12,544 nucleotides of DNA from Chloroflexota bacterium (GTDB lineage: Bacteria; Chloroflexota; Anaerolineae; Anaerolineales; Villigracilaceae), in NCBI GenBank assembly GCA_021823555.1, contig JAKANW010000034.1, positions 1 through 12,544 on the forward strand, given 5' to 3'. This document shows positions 1 through 6,762 of the stretch, piece after piece (positions within the stretch are counted from its first letter, which is position 1; the number at the start of each line of letters is the position of its first letter). Made by a program: the position numbers and the translations under genes. The notes below the pieces were generated by a model. It had not been told where the DNA came from. It was given only the letters and a program-made list of their open reading frames with translations, and did no database searches.

Positions 1-1
1 C

Positions 2-271
2 ATTGCCGTTCATCGCTATTTCATGGGACTTGACCAAAAGCGCGATATCTCCGAGCAGGAGGCCGTGACCGATTGGTACGATACAGTCTATTCGCCCATC
101 GTTAAGATCATCCGTGAAAGCGAGATCATCAAAGAGTTCCCCGGCAAGACCGAAGGCGACCTGTATCTGTGGGTGCTTGATCACCAGCACTACCTGGCCC
201 AGAGTGAGGGTCAACCTCTTCAACCTCCCGAGGAAGCCGCCCGTGGTTTCATCGAAGATCATGAACCATAA
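2..271 (+). CDS. DUF4032/ParB-like protein, C-terminal part (5' end outside window)
   Basis: The frame is open from base 2, before the first ATG at 23, so this is the 3' end of a longer gene. The visible 89 residues carry the pattern I associate with the C-terminus of DUF4032/ParB-like proteins common in Chloroflexota: HRYF-x-GL near the start, then EAV-x-x-WYDTVY, a helix PIVKIIRES, the block FPGKTEGDLYLWVLDH and a short acidic tail. In that family the N-terminal part holds a ParB-like fold (with motifs such as DGNHR); that part is not visible here. The molecular role is not established. It stops with TAA 14 bases before the lyase gene and probably shares its transcript. Family assignment rests on recalled sequence pattern only. 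Confidence 0.7.
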   Translation: MAVHRYFMGLDQKRDISEQEAVTDWYDTVYSPIVKIIRESEIIKEFPGKTEGDLYLWVLDHQHYLAQSEGQPLQPPEEAARGFIEDHEP

Positions 272-285
272 AAGGACATTCTCTC

Positions 286-1218
286 ATGCCTGACTTACAC
301 CCTTTGGCTGGCGTCTACGCTGCGGCCGTTACACCTCTTCGCGAAGCCTCCCTCAGAGACGGAAAGCCCGATACCGACCTGGACCTCGAGGCTGTTCCCG
401 TTTTATTGCATTTTCTGGCCTCCCGCGGCTGTCACGGTGCGCTGCTCTTCGGTACGACCGGCGAGGGTCCCTCGTTCTCCCCAACCGAGCGGGAAGCCCT
501 GCTGCGTTCGGCCCGGACTTGCCGCCAGGAGATGCCCGGCTTTCGTCTGCTGGCAGGTACCGGCACCCCCAGCATGAGCGAAACCATGGACCTGACCAAA
601 CTGGCCTTCGACCTTGATTATGACGGCGTGGTTGTCTTGCCGCCCTATTACTTCCGCAAGGCCACAGATGATGGCTTGTTCAATTGGTTCAGTGAACTGA
701 TCAGGAAGGCTGTCCCTGCGGATGGCTACCTGCTTGGCTATCATTTCCCAGGCGCGGCAGGCGTCGGCTTTTCGCTGGAGTTGCTGTCGCGTTTGAAGGA
801 CGCCTTTCCAACGCAATTCGCGGGCATCAAGGATTCGTCGCACGATGAAACATTTGCTGTTGAACTCGGCAAACGATTTGGTCATCACCTGGCCGTATTC
901 TCTGGCACGGACTCATACTTCCACCTGGCCTTGCAAAATCATGCCGCAGGAACCATCACTGCGCCTGCCAATATCCTATCCCCTGGCCTGCGCGAGATCT
1001 GGGATTTGTATCAAGCTGGCAAGGATCCCTCCGAAGCACAGGCACGCGTGACCGAGCAAAGGCAATGTCTCGAAAACTATTCGCCCTTCCCACCAGTATT
1101 AAAAGCATTGATGAACCGCATATTCGAATTCCCGCGCTGGACGGTCAGGCCGCCGCTGGAAGAGATAAAAACAGAGATTGGGCAAAAAGTAATCCAGGAA
1201 TTTTCTGCATTGGTATAA
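286..1218 (+). CDS. dihydrodipicolinate synthase-family (class I) lyase/aldolase
   Basis: A 310-residue TIM-barrel aldolase of the DapA/NanA family, close to the usual 290-310 aa. Visible family landmarks are GTTGE (56-60), which binds the substrate carboxylate, PPYY (119-122), the catalytic tyrosine in YHFP (Tyr152), the Schiff-base lysine in GIKDSS (Lys182) and FSGTDS (205-210). Enzymes of this family form a lysine-bound imine with pyruvate or another 2-oxo acid and join or split it from an aldehyde. In true DapA the tyrosine is followed by a Y-N-x-P-x-R-T stretch whose arginine holds aspartate semialdehyde. Here it reads YHFPGAAG with no arginine, so lysine biosynthesis is unlikely and the substrate is unknown. 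There is also a polar stretch around residues 20-32 between the first strand and the first helix. The start is supported by AAAGGA at 271-276. The gene ends inside the hairpin at 1216-1251. Confidence 0.9.
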   Translation: MPDLHPLAGVYAAAVTPLREASLRDGKPDTDLDLEAVPVLLHFLASRGCHGALLFGTTGEGPSFSPTEREALLRSARTCRQEMPGFRLLAGTGTPSMSETMDLTKLAFDLDYDGVVVLPPYYFRKATDDGLFNWFSELIRKAVPADGYLLGYHFPGAAGVGFSLELLSRLKDAFPTQFAGIKDSSHDETFAVELGKRFGHHLAVFSGTDSYFHLALQNHAAGTITAPANILSPGLREIWDLYQAGKDPSEAQARVTEQRQCLENYSPFPPVLKALMNRIFEFPRWTVRPPLEEIKTEIGQKVIQEFSALV

Positions 1219-1251
1219 GAACACTCCCGCAATTCTGCGGGAGTGTTCTTA
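1216..1251. terminator. perfect 16-bp hairpin between convergent genes
   Basis: Bases 1216-1231 and 1236-1251 are exact reverse complements around an ATTC tetraloop. The stem contains the TAA stop of the lyase gene (1216-1218) and lies 20 bases beyond the CLC stop codon, so it can serve transcripts from both directions. Neither side has a strong U run, so efficiency as an intrinsic terminator is inferred; it would also shield both mRNAs from 3' exonucleases. Confidence 0.75.
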
Positions 1252-1270
1252 TCTGCTCAATCTAACGATA

Positions 1271-3280
1271 CTACTTTGGTGTCTTGCACAGGTTTTGCAA
1301 GGCTTCATCCGAATTGCCTTCATACACAAAAGTGAGCACGTCACCCACCTGTAAAATCGTGTCCCCATGTGGGATCATTAACCTGGAGCCGCGCCGGAGG
1401 CTGGCAATTACGCTGTCACGCGGCCAGCCCACCTCCTTGACTTGTTTGCCAACGCAGGATGCATCATGTTCAATGGAAACTTCCTCCACCTGCGCTCCCG
1501 TCACAACTCCCAGGCGCGCCTGTTGCGCACGGTGACGGAGCGTCGTGCGGCGTGTCAGGGCCAGATTATAGGCGCGGATGGTATCAGAGCGGCGTAAGAG
1601 CCCGATCACTTTGCGGGCATCATCTTTTGCAACCACAGGCAACCGGCCAATATCCCGGATGCTCATGCGGCGCAGGGCTGCAGCCAAAGTCTCATCTGGG
1701 AAGGCGGTGATCAGGTTACGGGAACATATCTTTCCGACTGTTAGTTGCGTCAGGTCTCCCTTTTCCTCAGCGTTTTGAATGTCCTGCAAGGACAAAATGC
1801 CAGAGAGATCGCTATTCATGTCCACGACTACCAAACCATGTGTACGCATCTTGAGCATTTGATCGGCAGCGGATTGGAGGTTGTCGCTTTCCTTGAGGAC
1901 AACAAAACCCTTCTCCATGACCTCGCCCACCGTAATGCCTTCGAGCACTTCCACATCTCGGCCGCGTTCGATGCGCAGCCCCTTGCGGGAAAGGCCCAGA
2001 ATGTAGATCGAGTCCCTGTGCAGGCGACTGGAGATCAATAAGCTGACGATGACCGAGAACATCAGCGGCAGGATAATGCGATAGTCGTGGGTCATCTCGA
2101 AGAGCAACAGGATGGCGGTCAATGGAGCATGGACGGTCCCTGCCAGCACGGCTGCCATCCCCACCATGGCAAAGGCTGCCGGCGCGATGTGCAGGCTCGG
2201 AAACAGGATGTTGCCTATCATCCCCACTGTGCCGCCCAGCATGGCTCCCACAAACAGGGATGGCGCAAATACACCTCCCTGAAACTCTCCACCGATGCTG
2301 ACAGGCGTCACGATCAACTTCACCGTCATTAAAACAATGAGCACCGTGAGAGGAAAAGCGGTTGCATTCAGCACATTGCCGATCGTTTCATACCCGATCC
2401 CCAAGACCTGCGGCAGGAAAAATCCGGTTACGCCGACGATCAGGCCTGCCAGCACTGTGTGGACAGGACGCGGCACGCGCCAGGCATGGAACCAGTCCTG
2501 CGCCAGATAAACGAGCCGGATGTAAAGCGCGGAAATTGGCCCGGCCAGCACACCCAGCACGAAATACAATCCCAGTTTCCAGGGTGAATTGAAGTTGTAG
2601 GCCGGGACGCTGAAGGCTGGTTCCGGGCCGCTAAGCGCCTGTGTAATGACAGCCGATGTCACAGAGGAAAGCACGATCATGCCCAGCGCCGTGGCTGCAA
2701 TTTCCCCCTGGATGATCTCAATTGCAAAGAATACCCCGGCAATCGGCGCGTTGAAAGCCGCAGCAATCCCCGCTGCCGCGCCAGCTGAGACCAGGGTACG
2801 CACGCGTTCCTCAGATAGGCGCATGACCTGCCCGAACATGGAACCCAGGTTGGCGCCGATCTGAACGGATGGATCTTCCGGGCCAACGGATGCGCCGCTC
2901 CCGATGGACAACGCCGAAGCTATGGCTTTTATCGGGATGCGCCAGTAACGCAGACGTCCCCCGCCCAGCGCCACGGATTCAATGATGCCGGTGACGCCGT
3001 GGTGTTTCTCTTCGCCGACGAAATAATGCATCAGCAGCCCGACAATGATCCCGCCTGCAACTGGGATCAGGATGACCGTCCAGGCGCCAAAGGATGACAG
3101 CGCGCCGCCCATGTCTGTAAAAAAGAGCGTATGCGCTAGGTCAATGATGCGCTTGAACAGCCAGACACCCAGCCCGGAGATCAGACCCACAATGATCGCC
3201 ACCACTGCCAGGACACTTGTTTCAGAAACCTGATAACGAGTGATCGCTTTCCGAATTAAACTTTGAATAAAACTTTTCAT
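1271..3280 (-). CDS. CLC-family chloride channel/transporter with CBS pair and TrkA-C domain
   Basis: A 669-residue membrane protein. Residues about 20-425 form the CLC pore domain: GPEDPSVQIGA (133-143) corresponds to the GREGP filter segment and keeps the external gating glutamate (Glu135); GGVFAPSLF (335-343) is the GGxFxP motif; Tyr426 matches the inner-gate tyrosine. A CBS pair spans roughly 450-572 and a TrkA-C (RCK-C-like) domain about 590-665, so the cytoplasmic part probably senses a ligand, as known for nucleotides in CBS-CLC proteins. The first selectivity motif, normally GSGIP, reads HGVTG. At the site of the internal proton glutamate of E. coli CLC exchangers (IEE) the sequence is AIEII, giving Ile189, as in channel-type CLCs. 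The ATG has AAGGGA five bases upstream. It may be an anion channel or a proton-uncoupled transporter; that is inference. Confidence 0.93.
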   Translation of the reverse strand: MKSFIQSLIRKAITRYQVSETSVLAVVAIIVGLISGLGVWLFKRIIDLAHTLFFTDMGGALSSFGAWTVILIPVAGGIIVGLLMHYFVGEEKHHGVTGIIESVALGGGRLRYWRIPIKAIASALSIGSGASVGPEDPSVQIGANLGSMFGQVMRLSEERVRTLVSAGAAAGIAAAFNAPIAGVFFAIEIIQGEIAATALGMIVLSSVTSAVITQALSGPEPAFSVPAYNFNSPWKLGLYFVLGVLAGPISALYIRLVYLAQDWFHAWRVPRPVHTVLAGLIVGVTGFFLPQVLGIGYETIGNVLNATAFPLTVLIVLMTVKLIVTPVSIGGEFQGGVFAPSLFVGAMLGGTVGMIGNILFPSLHIAPAAFAMVGMAAVLAGTVHAPLTAILLLFEMTHDYRIILPLMFSVIVSLLISSRLHRDSIYILGLSRKGLRIERGRDVEVLEGITVGEVMEKGFVVLKESDNLQSAADQMLKMRTHGLVVVDMNSDLSGILSLQDIQNAEEKGDLTQLTVGKICSRNLITAFPDETLAAALRRMSIRDIGRLPVVAKDDARKVIGLLRRSDTIRAYNLALTRRTTLRHRAQQARLGVVTGAQVEEVSIEHDASCVGKQVKEVGWPRDSVIASLRRGSRLMIPHGDTILQVGDVLTFVYEGNSDEALQNLCKTPK

Positions 3281-3378
3281 GCAAATCCCTTAAACATGGT
3301 TTCGCGGAAATTCGCCATAGAACCCTTTTGCATCCCAGACGAAGGGTTGATGATCTTAGCGATTCAAAGCTATACCTC

Positions 3379-3860
3379 TTATTCCCTGCTTACTGGCTGG
3401 AATCTGACGATGGGCACCGACTTCGCGAGCTGCTCGCACGCTTCTTGCGTTCCATCCAGACGCGTCCCTAACAAGAAAAAACTGAGCTCACGAAATGCTA
3501 CTGGATGTTGGCGGGCATAACTGAATAGTTTCTGCGCCCCTTCGGTCTCGCTTAACATCTCGGCGCGGGCAGGCAGTGTTCGTTGTCCAACCATGATCGT
3601 GACCTCGGCATGGTTTTGAATATTACGGAACCAGTCTGACTTGGCGCCCCATCCTGATGCTGCGAAATAGGCATCGGTGACTTTATCGTGTCCAATGACT
3701 TCTATAACAGTTTGATGAGTTTGCCCGCTTTTTCTGCCGATGTGCATTAACAAAAGAAAGCGTTGCCGAGCAGCCAGCCCAGATGGAAGCGATACAACCA
3801 GGTTGGAAGGCGCAAGCCAACCCGTAAAGTTCCTCGAGGTTTATGATTGATCAATCCCAT
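3379..3860 (-). pseudogene. deazaflavin (F420)-dependent nitroreductase-like gene, frameshifted
   Basis: Two frames together rebuild one protein of about 160 aa. From an ATG at 3860, with GGAG five bases upstream, one frame encodes a typical N-terminus ending in LPTWLYRFHLGWLLGN, then runs into TAA at 3749-3747. The next frame picks up from 3762 with RFLLLMHIGRKSGQTHQTVIEV, followed by ASGWGAKSDWFRNI and YARQHP, down to the stop at 3379. RFLLL-x-HIGRKSG is continuous in the DUF385/Ddn-like family, so one base is missing around 3762-3764. Members of this family use reduced F420 (or FMN in some) to reduce varied substrates. The first stop and an internal ATG overlap as TAATG (3749-3745), so reinitiation of a 122-aa product lacking the N-terminal helix is possible. 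A sequencing or assembly error is the main alternative to a true pseudogene. Confidence 0.85.
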
Positions 3861-3878
3861 TTTTTCTCCGTTCTTGGC

Positions 3879-3886
3879 ATTGTAAC
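3879..3886 (-). promoter_or_regulatory. extended -10 promoter for the nitroreductase-like gene
   Basis: Reading the minus strand, TGTTACAAT (an extended -10, TG-n-TACAAT) ends at 3879, about 19 bases before the ATG at 3860. A start site near 3872 would leave a short leader holding the GGAG ribosome site. No good -35 is visible at 17 bp. This suggests the gene is transcribed apart from rnhB upstream. Confidence 0.4.
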
Positions 3887-3941
3887 ACCTGATGGCCCCC
3901 GATTTCGTCATAAGCTAACTGGTGACTTGCTCGCGCGCCGA

Positions 3942-4559
3942 TCAACTCTTAAAAGAAAAGGTTTTTCTATGGATCGTAGATAATCCCAACCGCTTCAGCG
4001 CGGACCGATGAGCCTGCGTGCCGTACCCTTTGTGTTTTCCCAACCCGTAGCCGGGATATTGCCCATCGAGTTCGCGCATCAGTTTATCCCGGCTCGTCTT
4101 GGCCAGGACGGAGGCAGCCGCGATGCTCAGGCTTTTCTGGTCGCCTCTGACCAGAGCGGTCTGTGAAATATCCAGTTCGGGCAGTTCGAGTCGGAAATCG
4201 GTCAGCAGGTAGTCTGGGAAGATGGGAATTCCCTCGATGGCGCGCAAGGCTGCCAGCCGCGTGGCAAGTACGATCCCGTATGAGTCAATTTCCTCCGCCG
4301 AGGCAAAGCCCACGCTCCAGTCCCGGGCTGTCTCCTGGATACGCGAGGTCAGGCGTTCACGCGCCAGCGGAGTCATCAGCTTGGAGTCGCGGAGACCAGC
4401 CAAAGTCCGGGTAAGATGCGGATCATTCGGCAAAATGACCGCGCCAACGGCTACCGGGCCGGCCATCGCGCCGCGCCCGGCTTCGTCGAGTCCGGCGATT
4501 ATGGTGAAGCCATTTCGCCACAGCCTGCGTTCAAATGTCAGGTCAGGGGCGGGGATCAT
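3942..4559 (-). CDS. rnhB: ribonuclease HII
   Basis: Removes RNA from RNA-DNA hybrids and single ribonucleotides from DNA in the cytoplasm. From the ATG at 4559 the protein has 205 residues, normal for bacterial RNase HII. Numbered from that start, it shows GLDEAGRG with catalytic Asp25 and Glu26, GLRDSK (55-60), a third acid in LLTDF (Asp121), QKSLSIAAASVLAKTSRD with Asp158, and the C-terminal GYGLGKHKGYGT and IHRKTF blocks. All four catalytic acids are therefore present. An alternative ATG lies at 4577, adding six residues; neither has a clear Shine-Dalgarno site. Either start overlaps the end of the glycosyltransferase gene (17 or 35 bases), pointing to translational coupling in the same operon. 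It ends with TAA and no obvious terminator follows. Confidence 0.95.
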   Translation of the reverse strand: MIPAPDLTFERRLWRNGFTIIAGLDEAGRGAMAGPVAVGAVILPNDPHLTRTLAGLRDSKLMTPLARERLTSRIQETARDWSVGFASAEEIDSYGIVLATRLAALRAIEGIPIFPDYLLTDFRLELPELDISQTALVRGDQKSLSIAAASVLAKTSRDKLMRELDGQYPGYGLGKHKGYGTQAHRSALKRLGLSTIHRKTFSFKS

Positions 4560-5274
4560 ACAAGCCGAGGCGTGCATTGCGATGGATGCGGAAGATGTCT
4601 GCGATCATGTGCAGCGCATCCTTGACCGCGTTCACCTTGCTATCCGGATCGAAGTACCAGTGGATGGGGATTTCGTGAATGCGCAGGCCCTGGCGTCGGG
4701 CAATATAGAGCAACTCGATGTCGAAGGACCAGCCGGGAAGGGTTTGCAGGTTAAAGAGGTGTTGTGCGGCTTCAGCAGTGAAGCACTTGAAGCCGCACTG
4801 GGTATCCTGCAATCCGGGCAGGATCAACAAACGGATGACGAGGTTGATACCGCGCCCTCCGATGTGCCGGTAGGGAGGTTCATTGTATCTGACCGCGCCG
4901 GGCGCTTCCCGTGAAGCGATGGCTATGTCAAAATCGGCTAGCGCGGGCGGCAGGAATTTGGTGATCTCTGCGATGGGCATCGAGAGATCGGCGTCGCAAA
5001 TGAAACGATATTGTCCCTGCGCCTCCAACATGCCGCGTCGCACCGCCAGTCCCTTGCCGCGCTCCCGGTTTTGAAGGATGCGGAGTTGGGAATGCCGGCT
5101 GGCGAACTCTTGCGCGATTTCGAGCGTGCGGTCTGAGCTGCCGTTCTCAATCACCAGTACTTCGGCTGTGTAATCCTGCCCGGAAAGGAAAGCAAAGACC
5201 TGCTCCAGCGTGCGAGGCAGGCGGCTCTCTTCATTATGGGCCGGAATGATGATCGAAAGGAAGGGGGAGGACAA
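4543..5274 (-). CDS. GT2 glycosyltransferase, dolichyl-phosphate beta-glucosyltransferase (ALG5)-like
   Basis: A 243-residue GT-A fold enzyme. It starts directly with SIIIPAHNEE (7-16), then VIENGSSDRT (41-50), NRERGKG (69-75), the metal-binding CDADLS (93-98), a QDTQCGFK block (156-163) and GWSFDIELL (181-189). The D-A-D motif and the QD-x-QCGFK block are typical of enzymes that move glucose or another sugar from a nucleotide sugar onto a polyprenyl phosphate at the cytoplasmic face of the membrane. Unlike many polyprenyl-phosphate transferases it has no C-terminal membrane helices. The only plausible start is a TTG at 5274; an in-frame stop lies upstream at 5319-5317 with no ATG or GTG between. 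It begins four bases after the stop of the NERD-like gene, so coupling is likely. The exact sugar and acceptor cannot be read from sequence. Confidence 0.87.
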   Translation of the reverse strand: MSSPFLSIIIPAHNEESRLPRTLEQVFAFLSGQDYTAEVLVIENGSSDRTLEIAQEFASRHSQLRILQNRERGKGLAVRRGMLEAQGQYRFICDADLSMPIAEITKFLPPALADFDIAIASREAPGAVRYNEPPYRHIGGRGINLVIRLLILPGLQDTQCGFKCFTAEAAQHLFNLQTLPGWSFDIELLYIARRQGLRIHEIPIHWYFDPDSKVNAVKDALHMIADIFRIHRNARLGLYDPRP

Positions 5275-5278
5275 AGCG

Positions 5279-6265
5279 TTAGCGGTTAACGAAAAAGATA
5301 TAGTACGCCCCGCCGATCAAAATACAACATTCCACAATTGCCATGACGCCAAGACAACCTATTTGTGGCAGGGTCATACCGAGGATCTTGCCTTTTTGGG
5401 GAGCTGTTTGTGTGGGCAGAGGGATGGCTGGGCTGGTCTCTCTTAGCCCGGGAGGAGCGCTTTGTGGTGAGGGCTTGCCTTCTCCCTCATCAAAGGCAAA
5501 ACTGAGATCGGAGGAATCAAAGGCTGATGGCGCAGGCTTCTCGGAAGCGGCAAAGATGGCTTTAGCGCGGGAGACAGGTGGTTGCTCGGAACCCGCCTGG
5601 GATGATGGCGCAACAGGAGCAGGTTTTGGGGCGGCGGGAGACTGTTCTGCGGCAGCAGGGGCCGGTTCCGGTTCGTGCGGCGTGACGATCCTCTCTGCCA
5701 GGTCATATACCTGTTCGCTACGCAATGCGGGGCGGCTTTGGATCAAGGAACCGGCAAACTGGTTGATGGCATCGCTCATCACAACACGCGCCACAGGTCG
5801 CATGGACTCGACCTGCAAGCCGGGGTCAGCGCAGATCAAGACAGGTTCCACCAAGCCGGGGATTTTCAGTTGCTGGTGTTCAAAGTAGATTTGGGTCGCG
5901 CGCGCCAACTTGGTCACACGCGTGAGCAGGTTGATATTGGCTGGCAGGGAACGGTTGTTATCCAGCCGGTTCCATTGATCGCCTTTGGCCTCGTAATGTC
6001 CGCGCAGATGGGTCGCGTAGATGACCGAAATCCCATGCGTGCCCACCAGAATGATCGGCACGACAATGTCGCTACCCGGCAGATTGAAATTGCGGATGAC
6101 GGCAAAACCCTTGTCCAACAAGCGCTCCAACGCGGCGATGACTGTTTTCTGCGCCTGCAACTCGGGATACCAGTTCGGGCCATGTTCCAGCGTGCCGCGC
6201 AATCGGCCCACCATATCAACCTGGCCTTGCGCGTTTTGGAAGGGGGTTTTGTCAATGATCTTCAT
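5279..6265 (-). CDS. degenerate NERD-like domain protein with C-terminal membrane anchor
   Basis: From the ATG at 6265 the protein has 328 residues. About 30-165 resembles a NERD (nuclease-related) domain: a helix QKTVIAALERLLDKGFAVI, then GSDIVVPIILV, GTHGISVIYATHLRG and GDQW. In active NERD/restriction-like folds the second strand carries E-x-K (as in VIE-x-K-N); here the place is taken by YATH, so nuclease activity is probably lost. Residues 195-295 form a Pro/Ala/Ser-rich, low-complexity linker, and about 300-325 one strongly hydrophobic helix, followed by only a few residues (FFVNR end), i.e. a tail anchor with the bulk in the cytoplasm. A GTG at 6304 would add 13 residues but overlaps the upstream gene; the ATG has AGGCGAG at good spacing. 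It lies between a 101-aa hypothetical protein and a glycosyltransferase. The function is unknown and the NERD assignment is by motif layout only. Confidence 0.7.
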   Translation of the reverse strand: MKIIDKTPFQNAQGQVDMVGRLRGTLEHGPNWYPELQAQKTVIAALERLLDKGFAVIRNFNLPGSDIVVPIILVGTHGISVIYATHLRGHYEAKGDQWNRLDNNRSLPANINLLTRVTKLARATQIYFEHQQLKIPGLVEPVLICADPGLQVESMRPVARVVMSDAINQFAGSLIQSRPALRSEQVYDLAERIVTPHEPEPAPAAAEQSPAAPKPAPVAPSSQAGSEQPPVSRAKAIFAASEKPAPSAFDSSDLSFAFDEGEGKPSPQSAPPGLRETSPAIPLPTQTAPQKGKILGMTLPQIGCLGVMAIVECCILIGGAYYIFFVNR

Positions 6266-6287
6266 GTCAATCTCGCCTGCTGTATGT

Positions 6288-6593
6288 TTAGAAGACGGGG
6301 ACACCTTCGAGTTCGTCGTGAGAGGCTTCAGGGCGCGTGGAGACGATCTCTTCGTTGTTGCGCTTCACTACCTGAACGAGCTTGCTGGTTTCGAACGTGC
6401 TGGCCCACAGTTCCTTGCGTTGGCCGATGACAAACTTTTTGCCTCTCTTTAATTGCTCGATCAACTCCCCACGTTCGATCAAAACGCGGTCCGAAAACGT
6501 GGCGCCGCGGCGCTCATAAGCGCGCACATACACGATATGTCCATCCTGATAACGAACGGCCTCAATTACACCATCAATTTTTTTCTGGGGCAT
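6288..6593 (-). CDS. conserved hypothetical protein, 101 aa
   Basis: I do not recognise a named family. The protein is small, charged and probably mostly beta: a repeated pattern of short strands (KIDGVIEAVRYQDGHIVYVRAYERRG, shown here only as its main strands GVIEAV and IVYVRAY), a helical stretch ELIEQLKRGKKF, and a polar tail ending EGVPVF. No signal peptide, membrane segment or cysteine cluster is seen. The ATG is well supported by GGAGG about six bases upstream, and an extended -10 box sits just before it. It is the first gene of the minus-strand operon, 22 bases upstream of the NERD-like gene, which suggests the two proteins work together; that is inference from spacing alone. Confidence 0.75.
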   Translation of the reverse strand: MPQKKIDGVIEAVRYQDGHIVYVRAYERRGATFSDRVLIERGELIEQLKRGKKFVIGQRKELWASTFETSKLVQVVKRNNEEIVSTRPEASHDELEGVPVF

Positions 6594-6611
6594 AACGATC
6601 CCTCCAAACCT

Positions 6612-6620
6612 ATTTTAACA
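6612..6620 (-). promoter_or_regulatory. extended -10 promoter of the minus-strand operon
   Basis: Minus-strand TGTTAAAAT (6620-6612), an extended -10, lies 18 bases upstream of the ATG at 6593. A start near 6605 would keep the GGAGG ribosome site in a very short leader. No -35 match is seen at 16-18 bp. It sits directly downstream of the tRNA terminator stem, so operon initiation and tRNA termination share this short stretch. Confidence 0.4.
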
Positions 6621-6623
6621 TAG

Positions 6624-6653
6624 AAAGCCGCCAGGAAACTCCTCCCTGACGGC
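6624..6653 (-). terminator. rho-independent terminator of tRNA-Pro
   Basis: On the minus strand, downstream of the tRNA, an 11-bp stem (two G-U pairs) encloses a five-base loop at 6653-6627, followed by TTTCTATGTT. It begins seven bases after the tRNA discriminator base and so fits as the tRNA transcript's own terminator, separating it from the operon that follows. Confidence 0.7.
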
Positions 6654-6659
6654 CGAGAG

Positions 6660-6734
6660 TCGGGGTGCTGGGATTCGAACCCAGGACCTCTTGCTCCCAA
6701 AGCAAGCGCGCTAGCCAAACTGCGCTACACCCCG
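6660..6734 (-). tRNA. tRNA-Pro (anticodon TGG)
   Basis: The minus strand folds into a full cloverleaf. The acceptor stem CGGGGTG (6734-6728) pairs with CACCCCG (6667-6661) and is followed by discriminator A at 6660. The D arm contains GCGC...GCGC, the anticodon stem CTTGC/GCAAG encloses loop TTTGGGA with anticodon TGG reading CCA (and, by wobble, other CCN) codons, and the T arm has GGTTCGAATCC. The C1-G72 pair agrees with bacterial proline tRNAs. The 3' CCA is not encoded: the next bases are CTC, so it must be added after transcription. Confidence 0.97.
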
Positions 6735-6762
6735 CAAGAGCCTGCTCAGCTCCAGCGGGACG

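Noticed and set aside
403..888. 161-codon open frame antisense to the DapA-family gene
   Set aside because: Codon-phase shadow of the real gene with no domain or ribosome site.
3321..3348. Inverted repeat AACCCTT/AAGGGTT between the nitroreductase-like gene and the CLC gene
   Set aside because: A 7-bp stem with a 14-base loop and no U tract on either strand is too weak to call a terminator or operator.
4222..4914. 230-codon open frame on the plus strand across rnhB and the glycosyltransferase gene
   Set aside because: It is antisense to two well-supported genes with intact motifs, its translation shows no domain, and no ribosome site supports it.
6266..6304. GTG at 6304 as start of the NERD-like protein
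   Set aside because: It would overlap the upstream gene and lacks a ribosome site, while the ATG at 6265 has AGGCGAG at good spacing; the extra residues show no conserved feature.
5675..6430. 251-codon open frame on the plus strand opposite the NERD-like gene
   Set aside because: It is antisense to a coding region and its translation resembles no family; high GC lowers stop frequency.
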